Shown in pieces: positions 23,284 to 35,435 of a stretch of DNA of 64,000 nt. The DNA lies in contig OY992838.1 in NCBI GenBank assembly GCA_963921425.1, positions 13,950,001 to 14,014,000 on the forward strand, read 5' to 3'. The position numbers and the translations under genes are program-made. The DNA is from Dryas octopetala (lineage: Eukaryota > Streptophyta > Magnoliopsida > Rosales > Rosaceae). Position 1 is the first letter of the stretch. Each line of letters begins with the position of its first letter. The notes under the pieces were generated by a model that was not told the origin of the DNA, made no database searches, and worked only from the letters and a program-made list of their open reading frames with translations.

Positions 23284-25240
23284 TGTCACGCCCTAAAATC
23301 CGGGTACGTAACAGAGGCATCTATCTTGAGAATGTCTGAGACTACAACAACCAATCCCCCGGTGTTATAATCCCAAATATTCACAAAATAAGTTAAGCCT
23401 TTTGGTTTAGTAAAATGAGTTGGATCAGAATGCTTGAGTTTGCAGCGGAAAAATATAGAAATAATTAATTCATAATTAAATCAACCCTCGGAGCTACTAT
23501 TGTTTAGAGTAACTTCAAAGAAACTGTTTATATAGACTCGATAATTCAAAAGTAGACAACCCAAATACTCAGTGTATATACAGGATATGACCAAGGGTAT
23601 ATAAAGATAGTAAAAGGTCACCAAAGACCTGCCCAAGGAAATATACTGACTAAATAGGGACACAGGAGTTGACAAGCTCGAGACCGCACCGCCACCCCCT
23701 CAATTGAGGCCGTCAAAGTCCACACGTGCAGCACCTAAAAGGGAGAAAAACAACAATGTAGGGGTGAACATCACATACGTTCATTGCTTCCCCTCAGGGA
23801 ACTCCCTGCTAGGTTTGAAAAATAGTTTGAGATAATTTAAAATCAAATGCACAACACAAACTAGTTGTCAAGCTTTGTAAAACTAGTATCATGTTCATAC
23901 AATTTTCAAAATACAGTTTTCCAGGCCCAAGTTCAGAATCATACAAGTTGACCAGCCGTTAGGGCTAACTATCCTCTCACAAAAACATAACAAAGTCCTG
24001 CAGTCATTTGACTGGGACATGGTAGCGAAAGTGGCCATTTCATGGTTATACCGCCTAAACTGGCCTCCCAAAAAGGACAATCAACCAGTCCGTCCGTACA
24101 ACCCCTCATGAGGTTTTGGGGATCGAAACCCAAGGTCTACCGTAAGGGACCTTTCACTCTCAAGTCAAACACAATAACAATCTCACGAGAATATGCATAA
24201 CAGTCATCATTCTCATCATCATAAAACCAAGCAGATATGCCAATAAAAAACATGTATCTTTATCACACAGTATTTATTATATAGTACATGCAGGAAATCC
24301 ACTAGTCAGAGTGTGTTGTCCCCCTACCTAGCGTCCAAAGCTTTTGCCTGTTCTCGAGTACAAATCACAATTTGCTATGTCACAACCATCTCTTTTAGGT
24401 AACTGGAGTTCCTAGTTTGACAACAACTGGTGTTAAAAATGGTCTTCACGTAAATCGATGACCTTATCTGTTAAGACCAGGTATAATTCAGGGGTTTGGC
24501 ACTAGCGTAACTGCTAGACTTCTCTGAATTCTTAATCCGACATGACCTTGCACCCTGAGGCAAACAGTCATGTCAGACCGTGTGGTTTCTCTATTTATTT
24601 TAATTTATTGTCGAGAAAGTTGATCAGATATGAACCTACAACGTGACCAGGTCAGTGCATGGGGAAACTGAGGGAGCTCTGGCTCAGTACCCAACGCCTG
24701 TATGCTCATTGACTGACCTTAGTCATCACGTTATTTGGTTACTACTGATATGGCCTCAATATTTATTAAGTTCATTTCATACCAACAGTTAAACGACATT
24801 TCGTCTATAACCACAACTTAAATAACAGCATATTAAATAAGCTGGGTTGAGGGTATACTTGTTGAAGACTTCCCATGGGCAGAGTCTTGGTACTACTAGA
24901 CTTGCTAAGTAACAAGATTAAAAGAGCCTAATTAACAAGAGATTAATTTAACAAAATTTTAGCAGAAGTTCGACAGAGATCAAGAAATTACCTATGGAGC
25001 TCAGAAATGATTTTTTTAAAACTTCACCGAAACCTAGCCTTCACACTACTAGAATCGAAGAGCTCGTCGCTACGATCGCGTAGGCGAAATCGGATCGTCT
25101 ATCGGAGCTCCAGAACTCAAAATAAACTCAAAACAAGATTGAAGAAGAGAGAGAAAAGATGAGAGAGGAGAGAGAAGCTCTCTCTTGGGAAGCGTGCGCT
25201 GAGAAGAGATGAAAACCAGCTGAGTAGGGCTCACCAAATA
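23284..25240 (-). mobile_element. Possible solo LTR or LTR fragment
   Basis: The plus-strand start TGTCACGCCCTAAAATCCGG is the usual antisense look of a plant LTR-retrotransposon terminus (…GGGCGTGACA). About 1.9 kb of medium-GC noncoding DNA without host-gene character follows. No primer site, polypurine tract or protein domain was found, and I could not match a 5-bp duplication, so the right boundary is a guess. Confidence 0.35.
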
Positions 25241-25244
25241 GCTC

Positions 25245-25755
25245 AAGGCCCGAAGCCCGATTTGGCCCGACATTTGCCCGGCCCAAAAATTTCTTGGGTT
25301 GGGTTTGGGCCATCCCCTTGAAGCCCACGGCCCACCCAAAGCCCGGCCCGCTTAGGTCCACCCAAAGCCCGCCCGAAGCCCAAAGCCCAAAGCCCGTTTA
25401 ATATCTTCAATACAAAAAAAAAAATAGGATTTTGGCTATGTTCTGAATCAAACTTGAGATCTCATAGAACAAATTTCAACTCTCAACCAACTGAGCTGAT
25501 TAGTTTATTTGTCTAATTTGTGAATCATAACATATTTAATAGGTTTTTCGTTTGTTTACTCTAATAAATTATTAATATGCTTATTAAGTTATTATATAAT
25601 TCTATAATGTTAGTAAATAGTAATAGTGTAAACTATACTATGTAATACCATAAATAATAAACTTTTAAAATTATATACAACATTACAAATTTACAACTAT
25701 AATAAAACATAAATGTATATGTGTATATACAATTTTTATAATACAACTATAATTA
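25245..25755. other. GGCCCG-rich block and AT-rich spacer
   Basis: 25245-25400 repeats short words GCCCGAAGCCC, GGCCCA and AAAGCCC many times, a low-complexity repeat also hinted at 22775-22800. 25400-25755 is AT-rich with nothing I can identify. Confidence 0.4.
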
Positions 25756-25759
25756 AAGT

Positions 25760-26730
25760 TATTAAACCATGATTGTTCATTACTTTAACAATTTGAACCG
25801 TTCATTTTATATGTTGATAGTCAAAGATCATCCTTACAAAAAATCGGCCAAATCGGAATTCATTTACCCGTACGATTATCATTAGAAAAACCATGATCAT
25901 TCATGAATTCGACCATCGTTACGTCACTTTTACATCTCTGATTGAGCTAATTTTTTGCAAGGATTCTCTTTGAGTGGGGAACTAAAACTTGAACGGTTCG
26001 GATCGTTGAAAACACGATCGATATGTGAGCTTCTACATATAAATACACTTGAAGAGTTGAAGAGTATAATTCTAATAACTTTCTTGTTGAAACCTTATTG
26101 TTTTCATAATTGTGAAGACCACAACGTGATTTCAACAATCTGAGCCGTTCATTTTCTATATTCATAGTCAAAGATCATCCTTACAAAAAATCAGCAAAAT
26201 CGGAATTCATCTACCCATTCGATTATCATTAGAAAAACCACGATCGTTCATAAGTTGGACCACCATTATCTAACTTCTACATTTCCGATTGAACTAATTT
26301 TTTGCAGGGATGATCTTTGAGTGAAAAAATAAAAAATGAACGGTTCGGATCATTGGAAACTTGGAAACACGATCGAGATGTGAGCTTCTACATATAAATA
26401 CACTTGAAGAGTTGAAGAATATAATTCTAATAACTTTCCCGTTGAAACATTGTCGTTTCCATAATTGTGAAGACCACAACGTGATGTTAACAATCTTAGC
26501 CGTTCATTTTTTATGTTCATAGTCAAAGATCATCCTTACAAAAAATCGGCTATATCGGAATTCATCTACCTATTCGATTATCATTAGAAAAACCACGATC
26601 GTTCATTAATTCGACCACCGTTACGTCACTTTTACATCTCCGATTGAGCTAATTTTTTGCATGAATTATTTTTGAGTGAGAAATTAAAATTTGAATGGTT
26701 CAGATCGTTAAAAACACAATTGCATCGTTT
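25760..26730. repeat. Three tandem copies of a ~350-bp repeat
   Basis: The marker CAAAGATCATCCTTACAAAA recurs at about 25823, 26169 and 26524, spacing 346 and 355 bases. Each unit contains opposed words CCGTTCATTTT and TTGAACGGTTC or variants, so each can fold. It is related by these words to the foldback elements at 3913-4748 and 11088-11466. Confidence 0.8.
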
Positions 26731-26939
26731 GTTTATAAAACATATGTAATAAAATATATAATAAAACATATATTACACATGTAATAAAATTAAAAAATCC
26801 AAACCCCATCCAAACCCCATCCAAACCCCAAACCGAACCCCTAAGCCCAAACCCCAAAATACCCTAAACTAATAAAATATTAAACCCTAAAGATAAGTAT
26901 ATAAAGCTAGCTTACAGCCTTACAGACTTTACAATTCAC

Positions 26940-27260
26940 TGTAACCCTAACCCCATCGCATTCGCCGCCTCTTTCACTTCTCTGTTCTCAACAGCTCGAA
27001 CCTCTCAAATCTCAATCCCTCTCACTCTCTCAGACTCTCAGTGACTCAGTCTCAGCCTCTCTCCATCATCACCATCATCACCGATTCACCATCTCTAACC
27101 CTAACCCCATCGCCGCCTCCTTCACTCTCTGTCTCAAGTTCTTTGTTCTCAACTCTCAAATCTCAATCCCTCTCACTTTCTCAGACTCTCAGTCTCAGCC
27201 TCTCTCCATCATCACCATCATCACTGATTCACCATCTCTAACCCTAACCCCATCGCCGTC
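26940..27260. repeat. Tandem duplication of a CT-rich ~154-bp unit
   Basis: Two copies of a leader-like block start at CCCTAACCCCATCGC (about 26943 and 27102), followed by the beginning of a third at about 27240. The content is Ser/Pro-codon-like CT-rich DNA and likely belongs to the 5' end of the hAT element whose transposase follows at 28227. A few CCCTAACCC words are incidental and not a telomeric array. Confidence 0.6.
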
Positions 27261-27264
27261 TCGC

Positions 27265-28226
27265 CCAAACCTCACCGATTCATCGATCCTTCATCTGAAA
27301 TTCTGAGTGATTTGACCATAACCAAACCATCTCGCCAAAGTTCCAAACCATCATCATCTCGCCCAATCACCATCACCATCACCATCTGATCCATCTCGCC
27401 CAAACCATCTCGCCCAAACCCCACCATCACTATTGGGTCCATCTCGCCCAAACCCCACAGGCCCATAATCACCAATTCACCATCTGGTCCATCTCGCCGA
27501 AAGTATCTCGCCAAACCATCTCGCCACCCGCAACTCCGATTGAACCCAGCAACCCAGCCTCTCTCCAGAAAGCAAGCCAAACCAACCATCAAACCACCCC
27601 CAAATCCGATCGAACCCATCAACCCAGCCTCTCTCCAGAAAGCAAGCCCAACCCACCAAACTCCGATCGATCGGACTCGATTCGATCAATTAATGATCAG
27701 ATCGAGATCTGAGCTGCAATCAGATAGTTGATAGAGCACTATTGCTCAGACAGTCCTTCGCACCACCGCAATGCCACCTTCGCACCAGCGACTCCGCCGC
27801 AAGCTCCCTGCCAGTTTGCCTCCATTTGCGTGTAACTGTGTAAGTCATTTTCCCTTTGTGAGTTCAGTTAATAAAAAAAAAAAACCAGTTCTGTTTTTTC
27901 CTTTTAAAATCGCCAAACCATATGCAAAAAATTCATCACTGTTGTGTTTCACTAATTGTGTTTTTTCTGTTGTGTGTGTAGCTGTGGTGAAGATTAATAG
28001 CTTGTGGTGAAGCTGTCCTGTGTAGGAGTTGGCCTCTTGTGGTGGTGGTGCTGCTGCTGCTGCTGCTGTGTGAGTGGCAAATGGCAAATGCTGGTAGTTT
28101 TTGCTGGTAGTGTAATTTGTTGAATTTCTGGTAGTGTTATTTGCTGAATTGCTGGTAGTGTTATTTGCTGGTAGTTTTTTTGCTGGTAGTGTTATTTGCT
28201 GGTTATTTGTTGGTAGTTTTTTTAGG
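27265..28226. other. Leader-like DNA upstream of a broken hAT transposase
   Basis: Repeated phrases CATCTCGCC (27325-27530) and a duplicated block AACCCAGCCTCTCTCCAGAAAGCAAG (27546 and 27621) occupy the first part. Later come TGCTGGTAGT repeats (28090-28215). No intact gene is seen. Exon-like stretches near 27770-27840 precede the transposase start. Confidence 0.35.
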
Positions 28227-29065
28227 ATGTCTACTCACCTAAAGTCTAGTGTAATTAGAATCCATGAATCCATTGGTTCCCCCCCATCCACACCCCAATC
28301 TAATTCTATTCCTAAACGCAGTAGAAGTGAAGTGTGTAACTGGTTTGAAAAAGTTGTTGAAATTTAAAATGGTAAATCTGTTACAAATGCAAAATGTGCA
28401 ATATGTGGAAAAAAATTAGATGACAGTTCTTCAAATGGTACTACTCATTTAGTTCGTCATTATAAGAAACATCTTGAAAGCCAAAATGTTAATATTGGTA
28501 ATCAAATGCTTTTACAATCAAATGCTGCTGGTAATTTGTCAAATTTTGTTTATAAGAGAAAAATGCTCGAAAAGAAGTTGTTGATTTTATAGTTAGGGCA
28601 GAATTGCCTTTTACTTTCGTGGAAAAACATGATTTTAAAGGAATGATTCAAAGAGGCTTTACTCCACAATATAAAGGAATTTCTGCCACAACTTGTAAAA
28701 GGGATGTTATGAAACTGTTTGTTGAAGGAAAATCTCAATTGCTGTCTTATTTTGAAAAATATGAAGGCATAATTTGTTTGACTTCTGATGTTTGGTCTTC
28801 TAGACAAAAAATTGGTTTTATGTCATTAACTGCTCACTTCATTGATGCTGACTGGAATTTAAATAAAAGGATTATTTGTTTTAAAATGATTGAGTATCCA
28901 CACAGTGGACAGTCACTTGCAACTCATATACATGAGGAACTCAACTCTTGGCGTATCCACAATAAAATTTTTTCAATTACACTAGATAATGCTTCAAATA
29001 ATGATGTTGTTGCTGATTTGCTGCCTTTATATCTTATGATTGATGATGTGCCTAACAAGAAGTAA
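28227..29065 (+). pseudogene. hAT (RICESLEEPER-like) transposase, broken and truncated
   Basis: A start codon at 28227 opens MSTHLKSSVIRIHES. The frame stops at 28365 but continues past the stop with a BED zinc finger (CAICGKK, then THLVRHYKKH). After a frameshift near 28570 it reads through 28604-29065 with the hAT core (CLTSDVWSS, MSLTAHFIDADWNL, SITLDNASNN). The family normally runs about 650 residues with a C-terminal dimerisation domain, which is absent here. It ends abruptly where Mutator-related sequence begins, consistent with a later insertion or deletion. Confidence 0.8.
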
Positions 29066-29109
29066 AAAAATCAAGTAACCCTGTTTCTACTCCAATGGTT
29101 GCCTTAGCA

Positions 29110-32100
29110 TCAACTCTCAGTTTTTCCTCTTCCTCTGGTCATATTGTTTGCCTTAGCTCTGCCTTTCCCTCTGACCACATTGCTTACCTTAGCTCTGCCT
29201 CTCCCTCTCCTTGCTGCAGTTGAATTTGAAGCCTCAGTGGTTGCTACACCTCTCCCACTCCCTCTTCCCATTACCATACATCTACCTCTACCTCTACATC
29301 TGGCCACCTTCCTTGGTACATGTCCATCACATTGAATTAATGATACTCATTGAATCCTAACACAATAACATAACAAAAACATCAGATAAAGGATTTGCAT
29401 TATACCATGTTTGCAGTTTGAGGAACTGAGGTTGGTGCATCTTGTTGAGTTTGAATTTGAGTGGATGTCATACTCCTTTCACCTTGCACATTTTGCCAAA
29501 CCAGAACAACCTCATAGTTTGCCTTAATGAGTATAATGATCCTCATTGAACCCCAACACAATACAAAAACATCAGATAAAAGAAGTTAGGACATATTACC
29601 ATGTTTGCAGTTTGAGGAACTAAGGTAGGTGCATATTGCTGAGTTTGAACTTGACTGGATGTCTCACTCCCTCCACCTTGCACATTCTGCCAAACTAAAA
29701 TGATTACTCAAATACGAATGAAATAAATGTATAAAAATTCAGCATGTATAAAGAGAAGCATAAATACCTGATTGCCTATGATCCTTTTACAAGTCTTCAC
29801 ATTGTGGCACTCAGCTCCACACTTGCTGCATCTTATAGTTACCCAATGTCTTCTCAATACTTGAGGTGAAGCCACTTCTAATGGATTGGGGTTTTGGGTA
29901 GTGTTTGCAGCTGGAACTTCACATGGGCCATCTATCCTTTTTTTCTTGGGCCTACCAAGCTGCTTAAGGCATTTTGGTGGTAAAATCTTATCATCATTAC
30001 CTTTTTCCCACATATCTATTTAAGTCATTGGAAAACTCATGGGGTCATATGCCTTGAGGTAAGCATCTTTCTTGTAACTATCATGAACATAATCAAGCAT
30101 ATCTTCCTCTCTTATAAATACACATGCAATAACATGTACACAAGGTATCTCACTCAACTTTCATCTCCTGCAGCTGTAAGTCCATTGACTGAGATCAACA
30201 CTGAACTAATAGCCCCCAATATGCTCCACCTCATATATGGCTGACCCTGCCATTCTTACTATCAGCACACTTGTTTCCAGCTTTCTGTTCTCTACTATCT
30301 TTAAGATCCTAGGCCCAACTGAATGATGCCAACTCTTGGAAGCAGCCCTTTTATTGGCCATTCTCAGCATCAATCACATTCTAATCCTCTCTAGCATGGT
30401 TAGGATAGGCTTGTCCCTAGCATTAAAAATGGTAGAGTTGAAACTTTCACATAGATTGTTCAATAGTATGTCACATTTGAAGTGTGTCCCAAAGTGTGAC
30501 CTTGACCAATTCTTTGCAGGCTTCTCACTCAACCACCCCTAGGCTGCATTATCAACAATCCTCATTTTGTCCATCTCTTCTTTCCACCATGGAACACAAG
30601 TAGACCTTGCTGCTGCCCATAACAGGTTTTTCAATTAGAGGCCAGGGTATTTAAGTTTGAAATTGTTATGCAAATGCCTCACACACATCGTATGTTCTGC
30701 ACTTGGCATTAACCTTTCTATGGCTGGCACTAATCCCTTTTGTTTGTCACTGATCATTACATAACCATGACCATTCTCAGTGTTGATGTCTTTCATCAGA
30801 AGCTCCAAAAACCACTCCCATGAGTTTTTGTTTTCGATCTCCACTATAGCATATGCAACTGGAAACAATCCATTGTTTGGATCAATCCCCACTATAGTGA
30901 GAATCTGTCCTGGGTAAGGCCTTTTGGTGTGACATCCATTAACCCCAATCACAGGCCTACATCCTTGTAAAAAGCCTTCTCTACATGCATCTAAACAAAT
31001 ATACATTTTATGGAAAAGCACTTTGTTACCTTCTCTGTTTGTACTAATCTTGACAGTGCTACCTTTGTTAGTTCTCAGCACCTCATTTGCATAATCTCTT
31101 AACCTAGCATATTGAGTGTCATAGTGGCCTTCATTTAGGACATCAGCCTTCCTTTTGACCTTGTAAACTTGAGTCTTTGTTACATTTATTATGAATTCTT
31201 GTCTTACATCACTCTAGAAACCAGCCAAAGACTAACCAGGATTGTTCCTCAACCTAACAGCAAACTTGTCTGCTAGCCAGGTTGAATTGGCTTGCTTCAC
31301 ATTCCATTTCCTGTTGCACATATGTTGCAGCCTTAGTTTCTTTATGGCTCATGTTGATGATCTTGAAGATAGAGGGTTGGCCGGTACTAGGAAATGACAT
31401 TTTGTAGTCCCAATACAAATTGCATTCAATCTAACCTTGTCATTCTTCACAAACTTTAATTGTCTGCCTTCTTTAATTCTACACTCTTTTATGAACTCCA
31501 TACATTCATCTTTAGTGGAAAACCGCTTACCTAACTCCAAAACAGGATTTTTCATATCAGTGGCCCTATTGAATTGCTTGAACTTTGACACTTTCTTTTT
31601 TCTCTTCCTTCGAGAGCATTCAGCTTCACCATCAGAAAAATCATCACTTAAGCTTTCTAGCTCATATGATTTGTCACCATCATCTGAAATCTCCCCAGCA
31701 TCATTGGTGGCAGCCACAACGTCAACCTATCTACATTAGTCTCATATGCCCTATCATCCTCATTATCAATGTATTCATAATCACTGTCTACAAATTCATC
31801 ATCTTCAGCATCCTTTTCAGCAACTTCACCAACTTCAGCAGCTTCACCATCTTCACCAACTTCACCATCTTCACCATCTTCACCAGCTGTAAAACCATAC
31901 TCATTATAGTCTGTGTAATCATTTGGATGAATATTCTTTGATTGATTGTTTACCTCATCACCACCACTACTAGAAATCACATTGTTCAGTAAAGCTTGAT
32001 CATCGACATCATCTATAGTCAACTGATACTTTGGTCCCTCCAAAGATGGTCATACATCTGAAGCCTGACTCTCAACTTGGGTAGAAATAGGGCCCTCATA

Positions 32101-32420
32101 ATATAACAGTCCAAGTTGGATGGGAGGAACAACACTAACCAATGAGAAAACCTATGCATCAAACCTAACATAGACTAAACCATTTGGCCCACTAGTTCCA
32201 GGAACCCTATAGTGTATACTAAGTTTTTTGGGCTAAACCTTTTCCATGTTCACATCATACCCAAGTTGCTTGCCCATTTTCATGAGGTCCAATAGGGTTA
32301 CAAGGTCTCTTGAGAGATCATCAACCCACCCCACACAGTGCCCCTCTTGTAAACCCCTTTTGTAAGTGTACCCCCATACTGAATTTGTAAAGTAATCCCA
32401 TCATGATCCCCTATACACAA
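29110..32420 (-). pseudogene. Mutator-like (MuDR) transposase, decayed
   Basis: Minus-strand remains in the family's normal order: an N-terminal region near 32390-32150 (IQYGGTLTKGVYKRGTVWG, then LGYDVNMEKV); acidic linker 32043-31660; the MuDR N-domain (FSTKDECMEFIKECRIKEGRQLKF) at 31717-31349; the transposase core 31081-30635 (CRPVIGVNGCHTKRPYPGQ, VGIDPNNGLFPVAYAIV, SWEWFLELL); a SWIM zinc finger near 30200-30120 (WTYSC, then PCVHVIAC); the tail with LGRPKKKRI and a zinc knuckle (CSKCGAECHNVKTC) at 29940-29780; and an Arg/Gly-rich tail at 29307-29110. Several stops and shifts break it. Two copies of a ~185-bp block (29340-29520 and 29530-29700) duplicate part of the tail. Confidence 0.85.
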
Positions 32421-33249
32421 TTAAAAAATTCATATTCATCACAAACCATACTTAAGTGTAACATGTTCTAATAGTAACACAAATATAACATATATTACAT
32501 ACATACACTAGCTACCAACTTACCAAACTCGATAGCACATGCTAATTAACCAACCCATTTAGCATTCTAATACCCTATCAGTATTGGCAAAATTGACAAA
32601 ATTGGCAACTCTATTAACTAGCAAAATTAATTATCACAAACCATCCTGATAAACTATATACAGTCACACCACAAAGAGAAAAAAACAAAGGACATTTAGG
32701 ACAAACCACCTACACCAGTATTAGCCTTCAATGTTCACCGACCACTGTACTAACCAATTATACCTAAAAAACAAACCCAACACAGTATAAAATTCAAGAT
32801 TTCCATCAATCCAGCTGCAGACTAAAGAGAAAAAAACATAGAAAAGGTTCTTTGGGACCACATCGAACAGAAAAAGAAAAACCCTAAAAGTGGCAGACAC
32901 ATGCATTTTACAAGCTGCCAAATGAAACACAAAAGGACCACACCCAGTCTTTTTCCTAGCTACCAAACAAACAAAGAACAATAAACAACAACTACCAAAA
33001 ATCCAAAGCACAACAAGACCAATTTGCACACTTACCATACGTGGGATGCTCCTCAGATGTCCGAAATTCAATAACCATCTCCAGAAAAACTCCAAAAATC
33101 CCAACAATCTCAAATGCAACACGAATTCACCAAGATTCCAACCAGATCTCGCGAACAAATCAAAAAAAAAACCCACAAAACCGTTGGCCTGCTATATGTT
33201 CTCGAAGAGTCCACAACCCACATACAACAATTGACCCCTATTTGACTTA
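32421..33249. other. 5' region of the Mutator-like element
   Basis: Noncoding DNA between the transposase remains and the terminal sequence at 33250. The 151-codon open frame at 32721-33176 is hydrophobic and Phe-rich without family character. I treat it as chance. Confidence 0.4.
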
Positions 33250-33435
33250 TTAAGGATATGAATTCACCATTTTGCACCTAAATTTGACGATTGTTATTGA
33301 CATTTTGACGGAATGGACTATGTTGGCAAACGTCAAACAATTCGTGGACTAAGTTGGCCAAAAAAAACAAGCAGAGACCAAACTGAGACTTTGGAACAAA
33401 TAAGTGGACTAAATTGGTAATTTCCTCTTTATTTT
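33250..33435. mobile_element. Mutator-like terminal sequence
   Basis: Carries spaced words TTTTGACGGAATGGACTA, TTCGTGGACTAAGTTGG and GTGGACTAAATTGGTAATTT. The same order of words recurs at 61195-61375. In both places the sequence sits upstream of minus-strand Mutator-type coding DNA, as a TIR would. The partner end near 29.1 kb was not found. Confidence 0.55.
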
Positions 33436-33439
33436 ATCA

Positions 33440-34795
33440 TGACTTTATTTATTGTGGCAGTAATTTAATGTGCAAGTAGAGATAAAGATTAATCGAATTT
33501 GACAAGCAAAAATTATGTTTAGCTAATTAAGGTTGTTGCATGTCATTTTTTGTAGGGAATATTGCAGCGATGAGTGTCCTAGTTGGACATGGTCTTATGA
33601 TACAAGAATTGAAGAAAAGTCGATCGTGAATATAAGTCAAAAGAGGTGGATATCATCCTTTGAGTGTAATTTTTTTAAATGGATTGAAGTTTTCCTAATG
33701 CTATTAGACTAAGGAAGGTGTATAAAAGAAGAGAAAATGAAATAAAGATGAAATAAAGAATTGCAGCAAGGAGGTCACATGGCTTATTATTAGTCATAAG
33801 AAGAAGATAAACTATTTCCTCCAGTCATGTACTTGTGTTTCTTCTATCTTACAACATAACCAATAGTAGGTTAATCTGAAGAGTCAAGGCATTTGTAAAC
33901 CAAGATCTCCTAGTCGGTGAGAAATTCCATCTAATTAGGAAGAATGGATTCATGCCATCAGATTAAAAAAAGAATACTATTTATTATGAACAACCCACGA
34001 CACATTAGGAGAAGAAAGAAGCTTCGACATCAGTATATAAAGGGGTTGCTGCATCTATCACTTGGCGACCGATTTTTGTAACTTTTCAAACTCTAAAATT
34101 TAGGTTTTAATTTTGTTATGAAGAACTAATCTCCCTAGCTAAGGCTAGGGGAAAACCTTCAATTTACAATGTGGTTTTGTTAGTTTGATTCATTTTTTAA
34201 CTTCAATGTCAAATTATTGTCATGTGTTATTCAATTTCAGTTTTAGTTTTTCTCTCCTTTTGATTGATTGATAGGTGTTTGATATTATTCATAGATTCAA
34301 CCATATTTTTCCTATTGTTTGTAAAATCATTCATGCTTTTATGATTAGGAGGAGACTATTAGACTTATAATAATTTCAATGAAATTTTTCTTGATAGTAT
34401 GTTGCCACAGGTACATGTTATGTTTGAAATTCTTTCTAAACGAGATTAAAAGGGCTTTGTGTGTGAATAACCTTACTGAGAATTTATTCTTGTATTCTAT
34501 CTAAATTAAAATATTATTGCTAAATCTTCCAATTAAGGGCACTTCCTAGTTGTACCTTGGTTGATTAAAACTAAGAATCAAATTAATAAAATTGCATAGG
34601 CAATTAAGTTGAAGGTGGAACCCCAACTTCTTGGAACTTCTCTATTATTGAATTTTCTCTCAACTTCTCGTTTAATCTTTTTCTAGGTAATCTTAAACTT
34701 TTGTGATCTTAGCACTGCTCAATGTGGATACGATACTCGAACTTCCGAGTTATACTGCTACGCGACACCTGCACTTAGGTTTAGCAAGCAATGAG
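33440..34795 (+). mobile_element. Probable solo LTR (gypsy-type look)
   Basis: It contains a TATA-like TATATAAAGGGG at about 34038, then a long noncoding transcribed-looking region. It ends with GTGGATACGATACTCGAACT and a CTGCTACGCGACACCTGCAC block, a common look of plant Ty3 LTR 3' ends. It is followed directly by hAT transposase sequence in mid-domain. No primer site is seen, so a solo LTR or fragment is inferred. Confidence 0.4.
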
Positions 34796-34805
34796 AGGTT
34801 AAATT

Positions 34806-35435
34806 TTTAATTGGAAGTTTGACAAGGAAAGATCGAGATGTAGGAGGTCTCTAGCAAAAAGGATTATTCTTTGTGAACTGTCATTTTGTTTAATAGAGTA
34901 GGAAGGGTTTAAAATGTTTTACGAAAATATGCAACCCAAATTTCATGTGATTTGTAGAACTACAGTGACTAATGATTGCTTAAAATTATATAATGAGGAA
35001 AAAAACAAGTTGAGAGAGTATTTGCATAAAATGTCTGCACGAGTGTGTATCACAACATATTTGTATACTTCAATTCAAAAACTTGGGTATATGGCATTGA
35101 CGACTCACCTTGTCCATAAGGATTGGAACTTTAGAAAAAAAAAATCATTAATTTTCGAGTGCTTCCACATCCACACAAAGGTGAGGCCATTGCAAAGGCA
35201 ATAAAAAGTTGTCTTTTGGAATACGGTATACAAAAAGTCATGACAATCACCCTTGAACAATGCAAAGAATGATGACATATACGTTGCAGAATTTAAAAAA
35301 TAGATTAAACAAAAGAAAAATAATGTTGTTAAGTGGTGAATTCTTTCATGTAAGATGTTTTGCACATGTCATTAACCTTGTTGTGTGAGATGAAATTGAA
35401 GACGTGACAAAAATCATCAAGAGTCTTCGTGGATG
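34806..35435 (+). pseudogene. hAT transposase fragment between two LTR-like sequences
   Basis: Begins in mid-protein (FNWKFDKERSR), with stops near 34890. The best stretch is 34914-35204 (DCLKLYNEEKNKLREYLHK, LGYMALTTHLVHKDWNF). It is then frameshifted into GEAIAKAI and YGIQKVMTITLE, and further on FFHVRCFAHVINLVV before a TGA. It is cut at 35436 by TGTAACGCCCCG, an LTR-type terminus. It is the RICESLEEPER-type family, as at 28227-29065, but a different copy. Confidence 0.75.

Noticed and set aside
26940-27250. CCCTAACCC words suggesting an interstitial telomere
   Set aside because: Only single words separated by other sequence; no TTTAGGG array.
32721-33176. 151-codon Phe/Leu-rich minus-strand frame
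   Set aside because: No family character, lies in the noncoding 5' part of the Mutator-like element.
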